DNA of 64,000 nucleotides from Desulfosarcina widdelii (GTDB lineage: Bacteria; Desulfobacterota; Desulfobacteria; Desulfobacterales; Desulfosarcinaceae): assembly GCF_009688965.1 (NCBI RefSeq), contig NZ_AP021875.1, forward strand, positions 1,116,001-1,180,000. Reading direction: 5' to 3'. How positions within the stretch are numbered: the first letter of the stretch is position 1; each line of letters begins with the position of its first letter. Made by a program: the position numbers and the translations under genes. The notes under the pieces were generated by a model. It was not told where the DNA came from, did not search any database, and worked only from the letters and a program-made list of their open reading frames with translations. Shown in pieces: positions 35,803-44,993 of the stretch.

Positions 35803-37041
35803 ATGATGGTAAGCCAATTATTGATTCTTTTGGTCCTGCTTTTGCTGTCGGGGTTCTTCTCATCGGCGGAGACGGCCCTGTTTTCCATCAGCCAGACCCG
35901 CGCAAGGCATCTGGCCAAGGAAAAAGACCGGGCCTACCAGTTGATCAAGCGCATGAAGGACGACCCTCATAAACTGCTGACCACCATTTTGATCGGAAAC
36001 AACGTGGTCAACGTGGCCGCTTCGGCGATCGCCACCGCCCTGACCATCAATGTTTTCGCCAACTACGCCGTGGGACTGGCCACCGGTGGCATGACGTTCC
36101 TGATCCTGGTTTTCGGTGAGGTCATTCCCAAATCATTCGCCACCCGCAACAACATCCTTATTGCCAGGCTGACGATTTTTCCCATCTACTGGATGTCGCT
36201 GCTGTTCTACCCGATCATCCTGTTTCTCAATTTCATCCCCCGCATTACCGGCAAGATGAGCAAGACCCCCTCGGCTACTGAAGAGGAACTGATCACCTTT
36301 GTGGAGGTGGTCGAGGAACAGGGCGTCATCAAGGAAGAAGAGCGGGAAATGATTCACAATGTCTTCGAGCTCGACGACACCAGCGCCTCGGAAATCATGA
36401 CCCCGCGTGCCGACATGTTCGTGGTGGACGCCAACGAACCCCTGGATTTCAAAGCCATTGCCGAATCCGGTTTCACCCGCATTCCGGTGATTGAAGACGA
36501 CAGCGACCATGTGATCGGCATCCTGAATATCAAGGACATCTTCATGCACCAGGCCACCTCGGACGCTCCGGTCGATGTCCGGGCCATCATGCGCCCGCCC
36601 TATTTCGTGCCGGAAAACAAGAAACTGGACCGCATGCTGCATCAGTTCAAGGCCCGCAAAAACCACATGGCCATTATCGTGGACGAATATGGCGGCGTGT
36701 CCGGGCTGATCACTCTGGAAGACGCCATAGAGGAACTGGTCGGCGAAATCCGGGACGAAACCGACAAGGAAGAGCCGCACATCGTCCGCAGAAAACCCAA
36801 AGAGTGGGTGGTTCTGGGCAAATCCGACATCGAGGAGGTCAATCGGAAAATCGGCATGCCCATTCCCGAGTCCAAGGAGTACGACACCTTTTCCGGATTC
36901 ATCCTCGACACCATCGGCAGAATCCCCGAGGAGGACGAGGCCTTCACCATTGCCGGCTACAAGGTCGTGGTCCTGGAAATGGACGGCAACCGCATCAAAC
37001 GCTATCTGGTGCAGGCCCTGGCGCCCCAGGCCGACGGATAG
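35803..37041 (+). CDS. HlyC/CorC family CNNM-CBS membrane protein
   Basis: About 412 residues. An N-terminal CNNM (DUF21) domain with four hydrophobic segments (LLLSGFFSSAETALFSISQ; FGEVIPKSFATRNN) is followed by two CBS modules (SEIMTPRADMFVVDANEPLD to IKDIF; VDVRAIMRPPYFVPENKKLD to EEL) and a CorC_HlyC C-terminal domain (EVNRKIGMPIPESKEYDTFSGF). Family members are linked to magnesium or cobalt efflux; the hemolysin name is historical. Start ATG at 35803 follows AGGAG by 7 bases. It abuts the channel gene, whose ATG begins at the next base. Confidence 0.92.
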   Translation: MMVSQLLILLVLLLLSGFFSSAETALFSISQTRARHLAKEKDRAYQLIKRMKDDPHKLLTTILIGNNVVNVAASAIATALTINVFANYAVGLATGGMTFLILVFGEVIPKSFATRNNILIARLTIFPIYWMSLLFYPIILFLNFIPRITGKMSKTPSATEEELITFVEVVEEQGVIKEEEREMIHNVFELDDTSASEIMTPRADMFVVDANEPLDFKAIAESGFTRIPVIEDDSDHVIGILNIKDIFMHQATSDAPVDVRAIMRPPYFVPENKKLDRMLHQFKARKNHMAIIVDEYGGVSGLITLEDAIEELVGEIRDETDKEEPHIVRRKPKEWVVLGKSDIEEVNRKIGMPIPESKEYDTFSGFILDTIGRIPEEDEAFTIAGYKVVVLEMDGNRIKRYLVQALAPQADG

Positions 37042-37902
37042 ATGAATCCGCGGGCGGCCGATCCGACTCCCCACCCTGCCAGGGACTTCCGCACCGCCTT
37101 GCAGTTCTATCTGATCGACTGTACCACCCTGCCCGGCAAACTCATCGACATCCTCATCATCGGCCTGAACCTGGCCGTTTGCGCCATCCTCGTGGTGGAA
37201 ACGTATCCCGTCTCCGCCGAATTGAGGACGTTCATGTGGCGGGCGGAGATTCTCATCGTCGCCGTTTTCATTCTCGAGTACATGGCCCGGTTATACGGCG
37301 CCAGGAACCGCTGGAAACAGGTGCGCGACATATACTCCATCATCGATCTGGTTGCCATCCTGCCGACCTTGATCCTGGTTCTATATTCCGCCGGGGGCAT
37401 CGAGGCTGACCTTGGAGCACTCGGCGTGGTCAGGGGCCTGCGGATTTTTAGAATCCTGCGCTTTTTCCGGTTTACCGCCGACCCCGATTTCTTTTTCGGG
37501 CGCATTACCCATCAACTGCTGCGGGTGCTGCGACTTTTTCTGACCATTGTCATCATTTTCTTCGTTTCGTCCATCCTCTTTTACGAAGTGGAACACCCGG
37601 TCAATGCCGGCGTGGGCACCTTCACCGATGCCTTTTACTTTACCGTCGTGGCCCTGACAACGGTCGGTTTCGGGGACATCACACCCCTGTCCGAAGGCGG
37701 CAAATGGGTGACCATTTTGATGATCCTGTCCGGCATCGTTTTGATCCCCTGGCAGGTCAGCCGCATCGTCAAGGAGTGGATCCACATCGCCCGCAAACGC
37801 GACATCGTCTGTTCCCACTGCGGACTGCGCTATCATGACGAAGATGCCTCGCACTGCAAATCCTGCGGCCACATCATTTATCAGGAGTACGATGGGACCT
37901 AA
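37042..37902 (+). CDS. Voltage-gated-type ion channel with C-terminal zinc ribbon
   Basis: Membrane protein of 286 residues with six-helix channel layout. S1-S3 lie at about 33-115, the S4-like helix is RGLRIFRILRFFRF (about 133-146) with regularly spaced Arg, and the pore is FYFTVVALTTVGFGDITPLSE with the TVGFGD potassium filter (about 206-211). The cytoplasmic tail adds two CxxC pairs (CSHCG and CKSCG, about 255-275), a zinc-ribbon not usual for bacterial Kv channels. It starts on the base after the CorC-like stop and overlaps the next gene by 11 bases, so the three are one operon. Potassium selectivity is inferred from the filter. Confidence 0.9.
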   Translation: MNPRAADPTPHPARDFRTALQFYLIDCTTLPGKLIDILIIGLNLAVCAILVVETYPVSAELRTFMWRAEILIVAVFILEYMARLYGARNRWKQVRDIYSIIDLVAILPTLILVLYSAGGIEADLGALGVVRGLRIFRILRFFRFTADPDFFFGRITHQLLRVLRLFLTIVIIFFVSSILFYEVEHPVNAGVGTFTDAFYFTVVALTTVGFGDITPLSEGGKWVTILMILSGIVLIPWQVSRIVKEWIHIARKRDIVCSHCGLRYHDEDASHCKSCGHIIYQEYDGT

Positions 37903-38644
37903 GCAATTGTTACGATATGGTTTTTTCCTGCTGATGGCGGCAGCGGTCCCTGTTGCCGTTTGCGGATCGGACAAGCCCGACATGATCCTGGAGCGTTTTT
38001 CGAAAATGGATCCGGGCGGTGCGGTGACGGGCTGGACGCCCATGACTTTCGACAAAATCGAAGCCCACACCCGCTACACCTTGGTCAACGATGGCGGCAG
38101 AACTGTCCTGCGGGCCGACAGCCAGGCTTCGGCATCCGGCCTGGTAAGGAAGTTGGATGCGGATCCCGGGGCCTATCCGCTGCTGTCCTGGGAATGGAAG
38201 GTAAACCGTGTGATTGCCAAAGGGGATGTGACTCAAAAATCGGGCGATGACTACCCTGCCCGAATATACGTCACCTTTGCCGAGAACCCGGAAGATCTGA
38301 GTTTTTTCCAGCGGACCCGCCTGGCCGCTGTCCGGATGGTGTACGGCAAAACGCCGCCTTCGGCAGCCCTGGCTTACGTATGGGGCAACCGGGCCCCGGT
38401 GGAAACCATCCATCCGAACCCTTACACGGATCGCGTTCAAATGATCGTTGTGGAGAGCGGCCCGGTGCATTTGAATCAGTGGCGAATGCACCGCAGAAAC
38501 ATCGTCGAGGATTTCAGGCGCGCCTTCGGCAAAAATCCGCCCCGCCTATCCGGTGTTGCCGTGATGACCGACACGGACAACACCGGCGAATCGGCGACCG
38601 CCTGGTACGGAGATGTGGTTTTTTCCCGGAAGATGGAAGAGTGA
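37892..38644 (+). CDS. DUF3047 exported protein
   Basis: Protein of 250 residues with a signal peptide (about 1-25, VAVCG-SDKP). The body fits DUF3047: LSWEWKVNRVIAKGDVTQKSGDDYPARIYVTF, ALAYVWGNRAPVETIHPNPY and VAVMTDTDNTGESATAWYGDVVF. The fold is probably a beta-sandwich facing the periplasm; the function of the family is unknown. The open frame begins at 37835 within the channel gene; ATG at 37892 follows AGGAG by 5 bases. Third gene of the CorC-channel operon, convergent with efp. Confidence 0.85.
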   Translation: MGPKQLLRYGFFLLMAAAVPVAVCGSDKPDMILERFSKMDPGGAVTGWTPMTFDKIEAHTRYTLVNDGGRTVLRADSQASASGLVRKLDADPGAYPLLSWEWKVNRVIAKGDVTQKSGDDYPARIYVTFAENPEDLSFFQRTRLAAVRMVYGKTPPSAALAYVWGNRAPVETIHPNPYTDRVQMIVVESGPVHLNQWRMHRRNIVEDFRRAFGKNPPRLSGVAVMTDTDNTGESATAWYGDVVFSRKMEE

Positions 38645-38674
38645 GGATCGACTTCCGACTTCCTTCCTCCGGTT

Positions 38675-39235
38675 TTATTTCACCCGCTCCACATACTGTC
38701 CGGTGCGCGTATCGATGCGGATTTTTTCGCCCTCGTTGACAAAAGGCGGCACCTGAACCACATGACCGGTTTCCAGGGTGGCAGGCTTGGTGGAGCCGGC
38801 GGCCGTATCCCCTTTGGCCCAGGGTTCGGCCTCGGTGATGGTCAGTTCCACAAAATTGGGCAGGGAGACGTCCAGGGCCTTTTTCTCGAACATGAGCACG
38901 TTACAGACGGTGTTTTCCTTGAGAAAGGCTTTGGCTTCGCCGACCTGTTCTTCGGAAAGAAAATCCTGCTCGTAGTTGGACGAATTCATAAAACAGTAAG
39001 CGTTGCCGTCGAAGTAGAGATATTCCATCTCCACCTCTTCCAGATTGGCTTCATTGAATTTCTCGCCGGAACGATAGGTCTTGTCGAACTGCGCACCGGT
39101 GATCATGTTCTTGAGCCGGCACTTGTATAGCGCCTGCCCTTTGCCGGGTTTCACGAATTCGAACTGAACGACCACATATGGATCGCCGTCGATTTCAATT
39201 TTCAGCCCTTTACGTAAATCACTGCTTTCGTACAT
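38675..39235 (-). CDS. efp: Elongation factor P
   Basis: Translation factor relieving ribosome stalling at proline runs, 186 residues, usual length. The N-terminal KOW-like domain has LRKGLKIEIDGDPYVVVQFEFVKPGKGQA; the tip loop reads PGKGQ with Lys32 at the position that is modified in many bacteria. OB domains follow (YLYFDGNAYCFMNSSNYEQ; ETGHVVQVPPFVNEGEKIRI). Ribosome site AAGGAGG 9 bases upstream. No epmA or epmB modification genes are seen in the window. Confidence 0.97.
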   Translation of the reverse strand: MYESSDLRKGLKIEIDGDPYVVVQFEFVKPGKGQALYKCRLKNMITGAQFDKTYRSGEKFNEANLEEVEMEYLYFDGNAYCFMNSSNYEQDFLSEEQVGEAKAFLKENTVCNVLMFEKKALDVSLPNFVELTITEAEPWAKGDTAAGSTKPATLETGHVVQVPPFVNEGEKIRIDTRTGQYVERVK

Positions 39236-39267
39236 ATCTTTTGTCCTCCTTCATAAATCTCTTTAAA

Positions 39268-40041
39268 TTAACCTTTATCACCTGCCCGGCAGGTTTCAGC
39301 AATGAGTTTTTCCACCCGTTGGGGGTCTTTTTTAAAGCGTATGGGTCGCCCCGTGTCGTCGACCGCATTGGTGCAGGTACAGCTGTCCACACCGAAAGGG
39401 CCGACCTGAAGAACCCCTGCGGCGACGTTTTCCGGGGAAATGCCCCCGGCCAGAATCACCGGGATGCGAGACCAAGTCACCAGTTTGGCTGCAACATCCC
39501 AATCGCAGGTCAACCCGGTGATGCCCACGAAACCGTTGACAGGCTGCTCGGTGTCGCCGGAGCCCGTCGTCCCGCTGAGCACCGTGTCAGTCAAAAAAAG
39601 GTCGCTCATGGGTTCCAACCGCGCGGCCAGCACCAACACCGCCTGGTCGTCGGCCATCCCCGGCCGTCCGATGGGAATGGAGCGCATGATACGGATGTCG
39701 GGAAATCGACGCCTGACCGCCTCCTGCAATGCCAGCGCTTCTTCGATGCTTCGCTCCCGGCCGGAATTCAGGTGGTCGCAAAAGTGCACGATATGCGGCC
39801 TGTATTCGTCCAGGGTTTCCAGTACCGCGTCCGTATCATTGTACAGGGGGATCAGGCTGCTGACGGCCCCCATTTTGCGGACCGTTGCAACGGTTTCTTG
39901 AAGAACCGGATCGTGCCGGTCCTTTTGCGAGGGTACCACGCTGCCGATATGATCGACCCCCAAAGCGATCATCTTGCGGGCCTCTTCGGGGGTCTGTATT
40001 TCATAGATCTGTACAATGGGGTGCGTCATTATCTTCAACAT
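39268..40041 (-). CDS. Divergent TrpF-like (phosphoribosylanthranilate isomerase) protein
   Basis: About 257 residues of TIM-barrel type. The C-terminal half carries TrpF-like phosphate-binding parts (PVILAGGISPENVAAGVLQV and FGVDSCTCTN). The N-terminal half departs: the KICG motif with the catalytic Cys reads VQIYEIQ, and the LHG region reads HFCDHL. No trp gene is near; efp lies downstream by 32 bases on the same strand. It may have a different isomerase function. The ATG at 40041 is chosen, 40029 also works; the upstream extension to 40113 is poor. Exact activity unknown. Confidence 0.75.
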   Translation of the reverse strand: MLKIMTHPIVQIYEIQTPEEARKMIALGVDHIGSVVPSQKDRHDPVLQETVATVRKMGAVSSLIPLYNDTDAVLETLDEYRPHIVHFCDHLNSGRERSIEEALALQEAVRRRFPDIRIMRSIPIGRPGMADDQAVLVLAARLEPMSDLFLTDTVLSGTTGSGDTEQPVNGFVGITGLTCDWDVAAKLVTWSRIPVILAGGISPENVAAGVLQVGPFGVDSCTCTNAVDDTGRPIRFKKDPQRVEKLIAETCRAGDKG

Positions 40042-40119
40042 TCCTGAACGGTTAAAGGCACCGACCCTGAAGTTCCGGTGGCCGTCTCTACCACATTCGC
40101 CGCCTTTGTGCAAACCGGC

Positions 40120-41538
40120 TCACAATCCCGGGTACACACGGTGAGCGACCTCTTTAGCCAGGTCGGGAGCCAATTCGTCCAGAACCGGCTGAAGCATTTT
40201 ATAATAGGTCCGGATGCGGTCTACGTAAATCATCGCTTCGCTGCCGCGCGCGTACCGGTACTCTAAAGTGCTGTAATATTTCTTCTGTTGCAGCAGCGGC
40301 AGCACCGACCGGACACCGTGCCAGGTGTCATCCGCTTTGCCCAGCCTTTTGGCCAGTAAACGGGCATCTTCCAGATGGCCAAAACCGATATTGTAGGCCG
40401 CCAGGGCCATCAAGGTGCGGTCCGGTTCGAGCACGTCCGAGCCCACCTGACGCCGCAATCGCGCCAGGTAGCGGGTTCCGGCAAAAATGGAAGCCTTTAC
40501 GTCCAGGCGGTTTTCAATGCCTAAAGAGGCAGCGGTTTCGCGTGTCAGCATCATGATTCCCCGAACGCCGGTGTAACTTTTGGCCTTGGGATTCCAGTGC
40601 GACTCCTGGTAAGCCATGGCTGCCACCAGCCTCCAGTCCAGTTTGTACTTTTTAGCGGCGGCTTCGAAATACTGACGATATTTGGGAAGCCGCACCTTAA
40701 TCCGCCGTCGGTACCGGGCCAGATCGACGTAATCGAAAGATTCCAGATGGCTGTAATAATGGTCGACAAGTCCCCGGATCTTTTTGCGGGTCTCTTCCTT
40801 GGCGAACCAGGTGTGCATGGACTGGCTCAGATGGCGGTTGCGCGGATCCGTTGCCCAGTTCAGGGATTGGGGCGTTCCCAAGGTCAACAGGATTTTCAAC
40901 TCGGGGTAATAATAGCGGTTCATGGACAAGATATTGGAATCGACAAGTGTCAACGGCAAAGCACGATTGTACACCATCTGAAGCAGATCTTCGGTATTGT
41001 AAGCGGTAAGAATCTGCCACCGAATGCCCGGATAGTTCTCGCGCATGGATTTCAAAATCTCGATACGGGCGCTGCTGCCGGTCATCCACAGGGTATAGTC
41101 TTCGAGTTCTTTTTCGCTTTTGATCTCCGGGCCGGCACGGTGTCCCACCACCTGCTGTTCCACATCCAAATAGCCCGGTCCCAATTCAAGTAGACGGGCC
41201 GACTGGCGGCCGAAGGGAAAGCCGGCGGCAATCACATCGCCCTGCCCGTCTTTCAGGGCGGCGATCATCCCGGCCTCATCTTCGATGACCTTTACGCGCA
41301 GGCTTACCCCCAGGTAATCGGCAAAGTCTCTGGCCAGTTCGTATTCGAATCCGGCGGGACCGTGGGGGCCGATGTAATAGCAGGCGGCATTGTTGCGGGT
41401 GATCAACACCAACTCGCCTCTGGATATGAGTCCCTCCAGGTCATTTTGGGTCAGGGGCCCATCGCATCCCCACAGGGTCAACACCCACGACAGGAGCAGC
41501 AGGCAAAACCCGATTCGCTTCAGCACATCCATAACCAT
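40120..41538 (-). CDS. mltF: Membrane-bound lytic murein transglycosylase F
   Basis: Outer-membrane lipoprotein that cleaves peptidoglycan glycan strands, about 472 residues. A lipobox (VLTLWGC, Cys about 25) follows the signal helix. The first module is a solute-binding SBP_bac_3 domain (GELVLITRNNAACYYIGPHGPAGFEYELARDFADYLG). The second is an SLT domain: AAMAYQESHWNPKAKSYTGVRGIMMLT holds the catalytic Glu of the ES motif, with ALAAYNIGFGHLEDAR after it. ATG at 41538 or 41532 is preferred to the longer frame at 41595. Single gene, divergent from guaA. Confidence 0.94.
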   Translation of the reverse strand: MVMDVLKRIGFCLLLLSWVLTLWGCDGPLTQNDLEGLISRGELVLITRNNAACYYIGPHGPAGFEYELARDFADYLGVSLRVKVIEDEAGMIAALKDGQGDVIAAGFPFGRQSARLLELGPGYLDVEQQVVGHRAGPEIKSEKELEDYTLWMTGSSARIEILKSMRENYPGIRWQILTAYNTEDLLQMVYNRALPLTLVDSNILSMNRYYYPELKILLTLGTPQSLNWATDPRNRHLSQSMHTWFAKEETRKKIRGLVDHYYSHLESFDYVDLARYRRRIKVRLPKYRQYFEAAAKKYKLDWRLVAAMAYQESHWNPKAKSYTGVRGIMMLTRETAASLGIENRLDVKASIFAGTRYLARLRRQVGSDVLEPDRTLMALAAYNIGFGHLEDARLLAKRLGKADDTWHGVRSVLPLLQQKKYYSTLEYRYARGSEAMIYVDRIRTYYKMLQPVLDELAPDLAKEVAHRVYPGL

Positions 41539-41808
41539 GTTGGTCGATTCAATCTGCACCCGGATCCGGCAGCAAGCGTCCGGACCGGATTGCATCCTCT
41601 TGTTTAATCAGCAACATCGTCCAGTCGATCCGGCATATTCTATAATCGCAGAAGGGGATTTTAGCAACCCGGAGAAGATGCTTCGTCCAGTTGCCTTTTT
41701 CCCGGGATAGTGCTATGACCCCCCAAATCGTTCAACCCGTTGAATTATAGCGTATTTGTGATGGTTTAAGTACCAAACGCACCAAATGCGTTCATTTGGA
41801 GAATCGCC

Positions 41809-43338
41809 ATGATCGTCATCATCGACTTCGGATCCCAGTTTAACCAGCTCATCGCCCGTCGGGTTCGGGAATGCCGTGTCTATTGCCAGATCGAACCGCC
41901 CACCGTCAGCGCCGATCAGATTCGCTCGCTGGCTCCTGAAGGCATTATTCTTTCCGGCGGACCGTCCAGCATTTACGAAACCAACAGTCCCCGGGTGGAT
42001 GCCGGCATTTTCAAGCTGGGCATTCCGGTACTGGGCATTTGCTACGGCATGCATTTCATGGTGGACAGCCTGGGCGGAAAGGTCAAGCAAGCCGCCAAAC
42101 GTGAGTACGGCTTTGCCGCCCTGAACGCCAAAAAACAGATTGGGCTTTTCAAAGGCGTCGGCAAGGAAACCGTCACCTGGATGAGCCATGGAGACTCCAT
42201 CGATACCCTGCCCAAAGGATTTACCGTTACGGCCTCCACCGGCAACACAAAAGTGGCTGCCATGGCCAGCGCCCGCAAAAAATTCTTCGGTGTCCAGTTT
42301 CATCCGGAAGTAGAGCATACTGCCGAAGGGCGCAAAATGATCCGTAATTTTCTGTTCGACATCTGCGGATGCAACCCTTCATGGACCATGAAATCCTTCG
42401 CCCGGGAAACCATCGACCAGATCCGGGAAACCGTTGGCGACAAAAAGGTGATTCTGGGGCTTTCGGGCGGGGTCGACTCCTCTGTTGCCGCACTGCTGAT
42501 TCACCGGGCCATCGGCAAAAACCTCACCTGCATCTTTGTCGACAACGGTCTTTTGCGAAAAGACGAAGCCACCCAGTTGAAGCATAAGCTGAAAAGCCGG
42601 CTCAACATCAACATTCGTTTCGTCAAGGCCGCTTCCAAATTTGTAAAGGCCCTTTCTAAGGTGACCGACCCGGAGCGCAAGCGAAAAATCATCGGCAAGG
42701 TGTTCATGGATGTGTTCGAGGCCGAGGCCAAAAAAATCAAAGATGCCGACTTTCTCGCCCAGGGGACCCTTTATCCCGACATCATCGAATCCCAGTCGGC
42801 TTTCGGCGGTCCGACCTCGGTGATCAAGTCCCATCACAATGTGGGCGGGCTGCCGAAAAAAATGAAGCTCAAACTGGTTGAACCCTTAAAGTATCTGTTC
42901 AAGGACGAGGTCCGTAAACTTGGAAAAACCTTGGGATTGGACGACGATCTGGTATGGCGCCAGCCGTTTCCCGGACCGGGGCTGGCCATCCGGGTGATCG
43001 GGGAGATCACCAAAAAACGTCTGGATGTGCTGCGCGAAGTGGACGCGGTGCTGCTGGAAGAAATCCGGGCAGCCGGCTACTACCGCAAGGTCTGGCAGTC
43101 TTTTGCCGTTTTGCTGCCCATCAAAAGCGTGGGAATCATGGGCGACGGCCGCACCTACGAAAACATTGTCGCCATCCGGGCGGTAACCAGCAAAGACGCC
43201 ATGACCGCGGATTGGGCAAGGTTACCCCACAAGCTGCTGGGCAAGATCTCCAACCGGATTATCAATGAGGTGCGCGGGGTTAACCGGGTGGTCTACGACA
43301 TCAGTTCCAAACCGCCGAGCACCATTGAATGGGAATAG
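41809..43338 (+). CDS. guaA: GMP synthase (glutamine-hydrolysing)
   Basis: Converts XMP to GMP, 509 residues. The N-terminal class I glutaminase has the nucleophile in LGICYGMHFMV, with Tyr after Cys as in GuaA, and the His-Glu pair in FGVQFHPEVEHT. The ATP pyrophosphatase loop is LGLSGGVDSSVAALL. The C-terminal dimerisation domain ends RVVYDISSKPPSTIEWE, the typical GuaA tail. Ribosome site GGAGA 8 bases upstream of ATG. The next gene begins 7 bases after the stop. guaB is not in the window. Confidence 0.98.
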   Translation: MIVIIDFGSQFNQLIARRVRECRVYCQIEPPTVSADQIRSLAPEGIILSGGPSSIYETNSPRVDAGIFKLGIPVLGICYGMHFMVDSLGGKVKQAAKREYGFAALNAKKQIGLFKGVGKETVTWMSHGDSIDTLPKGFTVTASTGNTKVAAMASARKKFFGVQFHPEVEHTAEGRKMIRNFLFDICGCNPSWTMKSFARETIDQIRETVGDKKVILGLSGGVDSSVAALLIHRAIGKNLTCIFVDNGLLRKDEATQLKHKLKSRLNINIRFVKAASKFVKALSKVTDPERKRKIIGKVFMDVFEAEAKKIKDADFLAQGTLYPDIIESQSAFGGPTSVIKSHHNVGGLPKKMKLKLVEPLKYLFKDEVRKLGKTLGLDDDLVWRQPFPGPGLAIRVIGEITKKRLDVLREVDAVLLEEIRAAGYYRKVWQSFAVLLPIKSVGIMGDGRTYENIVAIRAVTSKDAMTADWARLPHKLLGKISNRIINEVRGVNRVVYDISSKPPSTIEWE

Positions 43339-43345
43339 CCGACCG

Positions 43346-44203
43346 ATGACTACGGAAAACGACGACGCCCGCTTCACCATTCGTGACGAAGAAAATGCGC
43401 CGGACTCGCTTTATGTTGCCGATGCGGAAAATCTGCGCATCGAAAAATTGAGCACCCGGATCACTCTGGTTGCCGTACTGATCCCCTGCCTGCTGGTGAT
43501 CGTATTGGCCATTGCCTATCTGGATATCAAAAACCGGGTGATCAATACCCAGAATACCGGTTCCATGGGGGTCCAGAACCTTTCCAAGGACCTGGAGTCG
43601 CGATTTTCGTCCCTTTCCCTCAAGCAGGCCAAAATCGAGGAAGAACTGTCAAAAACATCCCAGACACTGGAAACCGCCACCGCCGCCCTGCAGGTAAATC
43701 TTAAAAAGTCCACGGCCGAGATGAAACGCTTGATCGATGCCAAACCGGACCGGTCAGCCCTGGCCGCCGTGGAGAAAAAGACGGACGCGGGCATCGCCGC
43801 CCTTCGAAAGGAAGTGTCCGATCTGGACGCTGCGTTGAGCAAGTTCGACGAGGAGTTGTCCGGCCAGATTCAGATCATGGCCGACGGCCTTAGACAAGAT
43901 CAGGGTCGTCTTGCGGAGATCGAAAGCAAAACCAGCCAGTTAGAAACGGAAAAACTCAACAAGTCTTCGATGGAACTGACCCTGGGCTTGGAACGGCTGG
44001 CCCTCCAGGAAATGGTCAAGGAACGGATTCGTGAATTGCAGCAAAAACTGGCTGCCATGGACAAACGCATCGAAGATCTGAATCAACGCCTAAAAAGTCG
44101 GCGAACCGAGGTGCCCGCTCCACAACCTGAAACGTCTTCTGCGCCCCAACCGGCTGCACCGCCCTCCCCTACCGAAAAGATCGAGGAACAAACCATAAAC
44201 TGA
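43346..44203 (+). CDS. Membrane-anchored coiled-coil protein
   Basis: Protein of 285 residues of unknown function. One transmembrane helix (about 36-60, ITLVAVLIPCLLVIVLAIAYL) follows a 35-residue cytoplasmic start. The rest is a long coiled coil in the periplasm (about 80-260) with heptad-like Leu/Ala spacing (EELSKTSQTLETATAALQVN; ELQQKLAAMDKRIEDLNQRL), and a Pro-rich tail. ATG at 43346 lies 8 bases after the guaA stop; the longer frame inside guaA is not favoured. Coupling to guaA looks like operon sharing rather than function. Confidence 0.75.
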   Translation: MTTENDDARFTIRDEENAPDSLYVADAENLRIEKLSTRITLVAVLIPCLLVIVLAIAYLDIKNRVINTQNTGSMGVQNLSKDLESRFSSLSLKQAKIEEELSKTSQTLETATAALQVNLKKSTAEMKRLIDAKPDRSALAAVEKKTDAGIAALRKEVSDLDAALSKFDEELSGQIQIMADGLRQDQGRLAEIESKTSQLETEKLNKSSMELTLGLERLALQEMVKERIRELQQKLAAMDKRIEDLNQRLKSRRTEVPAPQPETSSAPQPAAPPSPTEKIEEQTIN

Positions 44204-44240
44204 CGACCCCGCGCATTTGCTTACAGTCCGTTGGAGCGGT

Positions 44241-44993
44241 TCAGCACAACCCCATAGCCAGCATTTTTTCCCGGATGCGTTGGATGTCCAACGGCAGATC
44301 CACCTCCGGCGAATCGTAAGGGGTGACGACCACCCGTATCCGGTGACCGTGTTCCATGGCCCGCAATTGCTCCAGCTTTTCGATCTCTTCCAGCCGTCCG
44401 GGTGCCAGGGAGCGAAAGCACTCCAGAAATTCCCGCGTGTAGGCATAGACGCCCAGATGTTTGTAAGTGTCGTACCCTTGAGATGTGTCCCGTCCACGGG
44501 GAATGGCGGCCCTGGAAAAATACAGGGCGTCGCCGTGGTTGTCGAAGACGACCTTGACATCCTTGGGGTCGGATATTTCTCTTGGGTCGACGATGGCAAA
44601 GGCCAGGGTGCTCATTTTCACCTCAGGCTCCTCGTGAAAAGGACGCACCAGGGCGTCCAGGCAACGTGGGTCCACCATCGGCTGGTCGCCCTGAATATTG
44701 ACGACTACGTCGGACATGGCTAATTTCAACTGCTCGGCTGCCTCGGCCACACGGTCGGTTCCCGAACGGCATTTCGAGGAGGTCATCAGAACGCTGCCGC
44801 CAAATCCTTCCACGGCATCCCGAATCCGCGTGTCATCGGTGGCCACGTGCACTGAATCCACGCAGTCCGCCTGGCTGGCGCGCCGGACCACCCATTGGAT
44901 CATCGGCTTTCCGCACAGATCCGCCAGCGGTTTGCCTTCGAAGCGGGACGACCCGTAGCGGGACGGAATGATTACCGCGACCTTCAATTCCAT
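44241..44993 (-). CDS. kdsB: CMP-KDO synthetase KdsB
   Basis: 3-deoxy-manno-octulosonate cytidylyltransferase, which activates KDO for lipopolysaccharide core synthesis; 250 residues, full length. Motifs are VIIPSRYGSSRFEGKPLADLCGKPMIQWV (nucleotide site), VATDDTRI, CRSGTDRVAEAA, VVNIQGDQPMVDP and YFSRAAIPRGRD, followed by HLGVYAYTREFLECF. Its start overlaps the end of the HIT gene by 10 bases, so the two are coupled. This supports an outer membrane with LPS. Confidence 0.96.
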   Translation of the reverse strand: MELKVAVIIPSRYGSSRFEGKPLADLCGKPMIQWVVRRASQADCVDSVHVATDDTRIRDAVEGFGGSVLMTSSKCRSGTDRVAEAAEQLKLAMSDVVVNIQGDQPMVDPRCLDALVRPFHEEPEVKMSTLAFAIVDPREISDPKDVKVVFDNHGDALYFSRAAIPRGRDTSQGYDTYKHLGVYAYTREFLECFRSLAPGRLEEIEKLEQLRAMEHGHRIRVVVTPYDSPEVDLPLDIQRIREKMLAMGLC

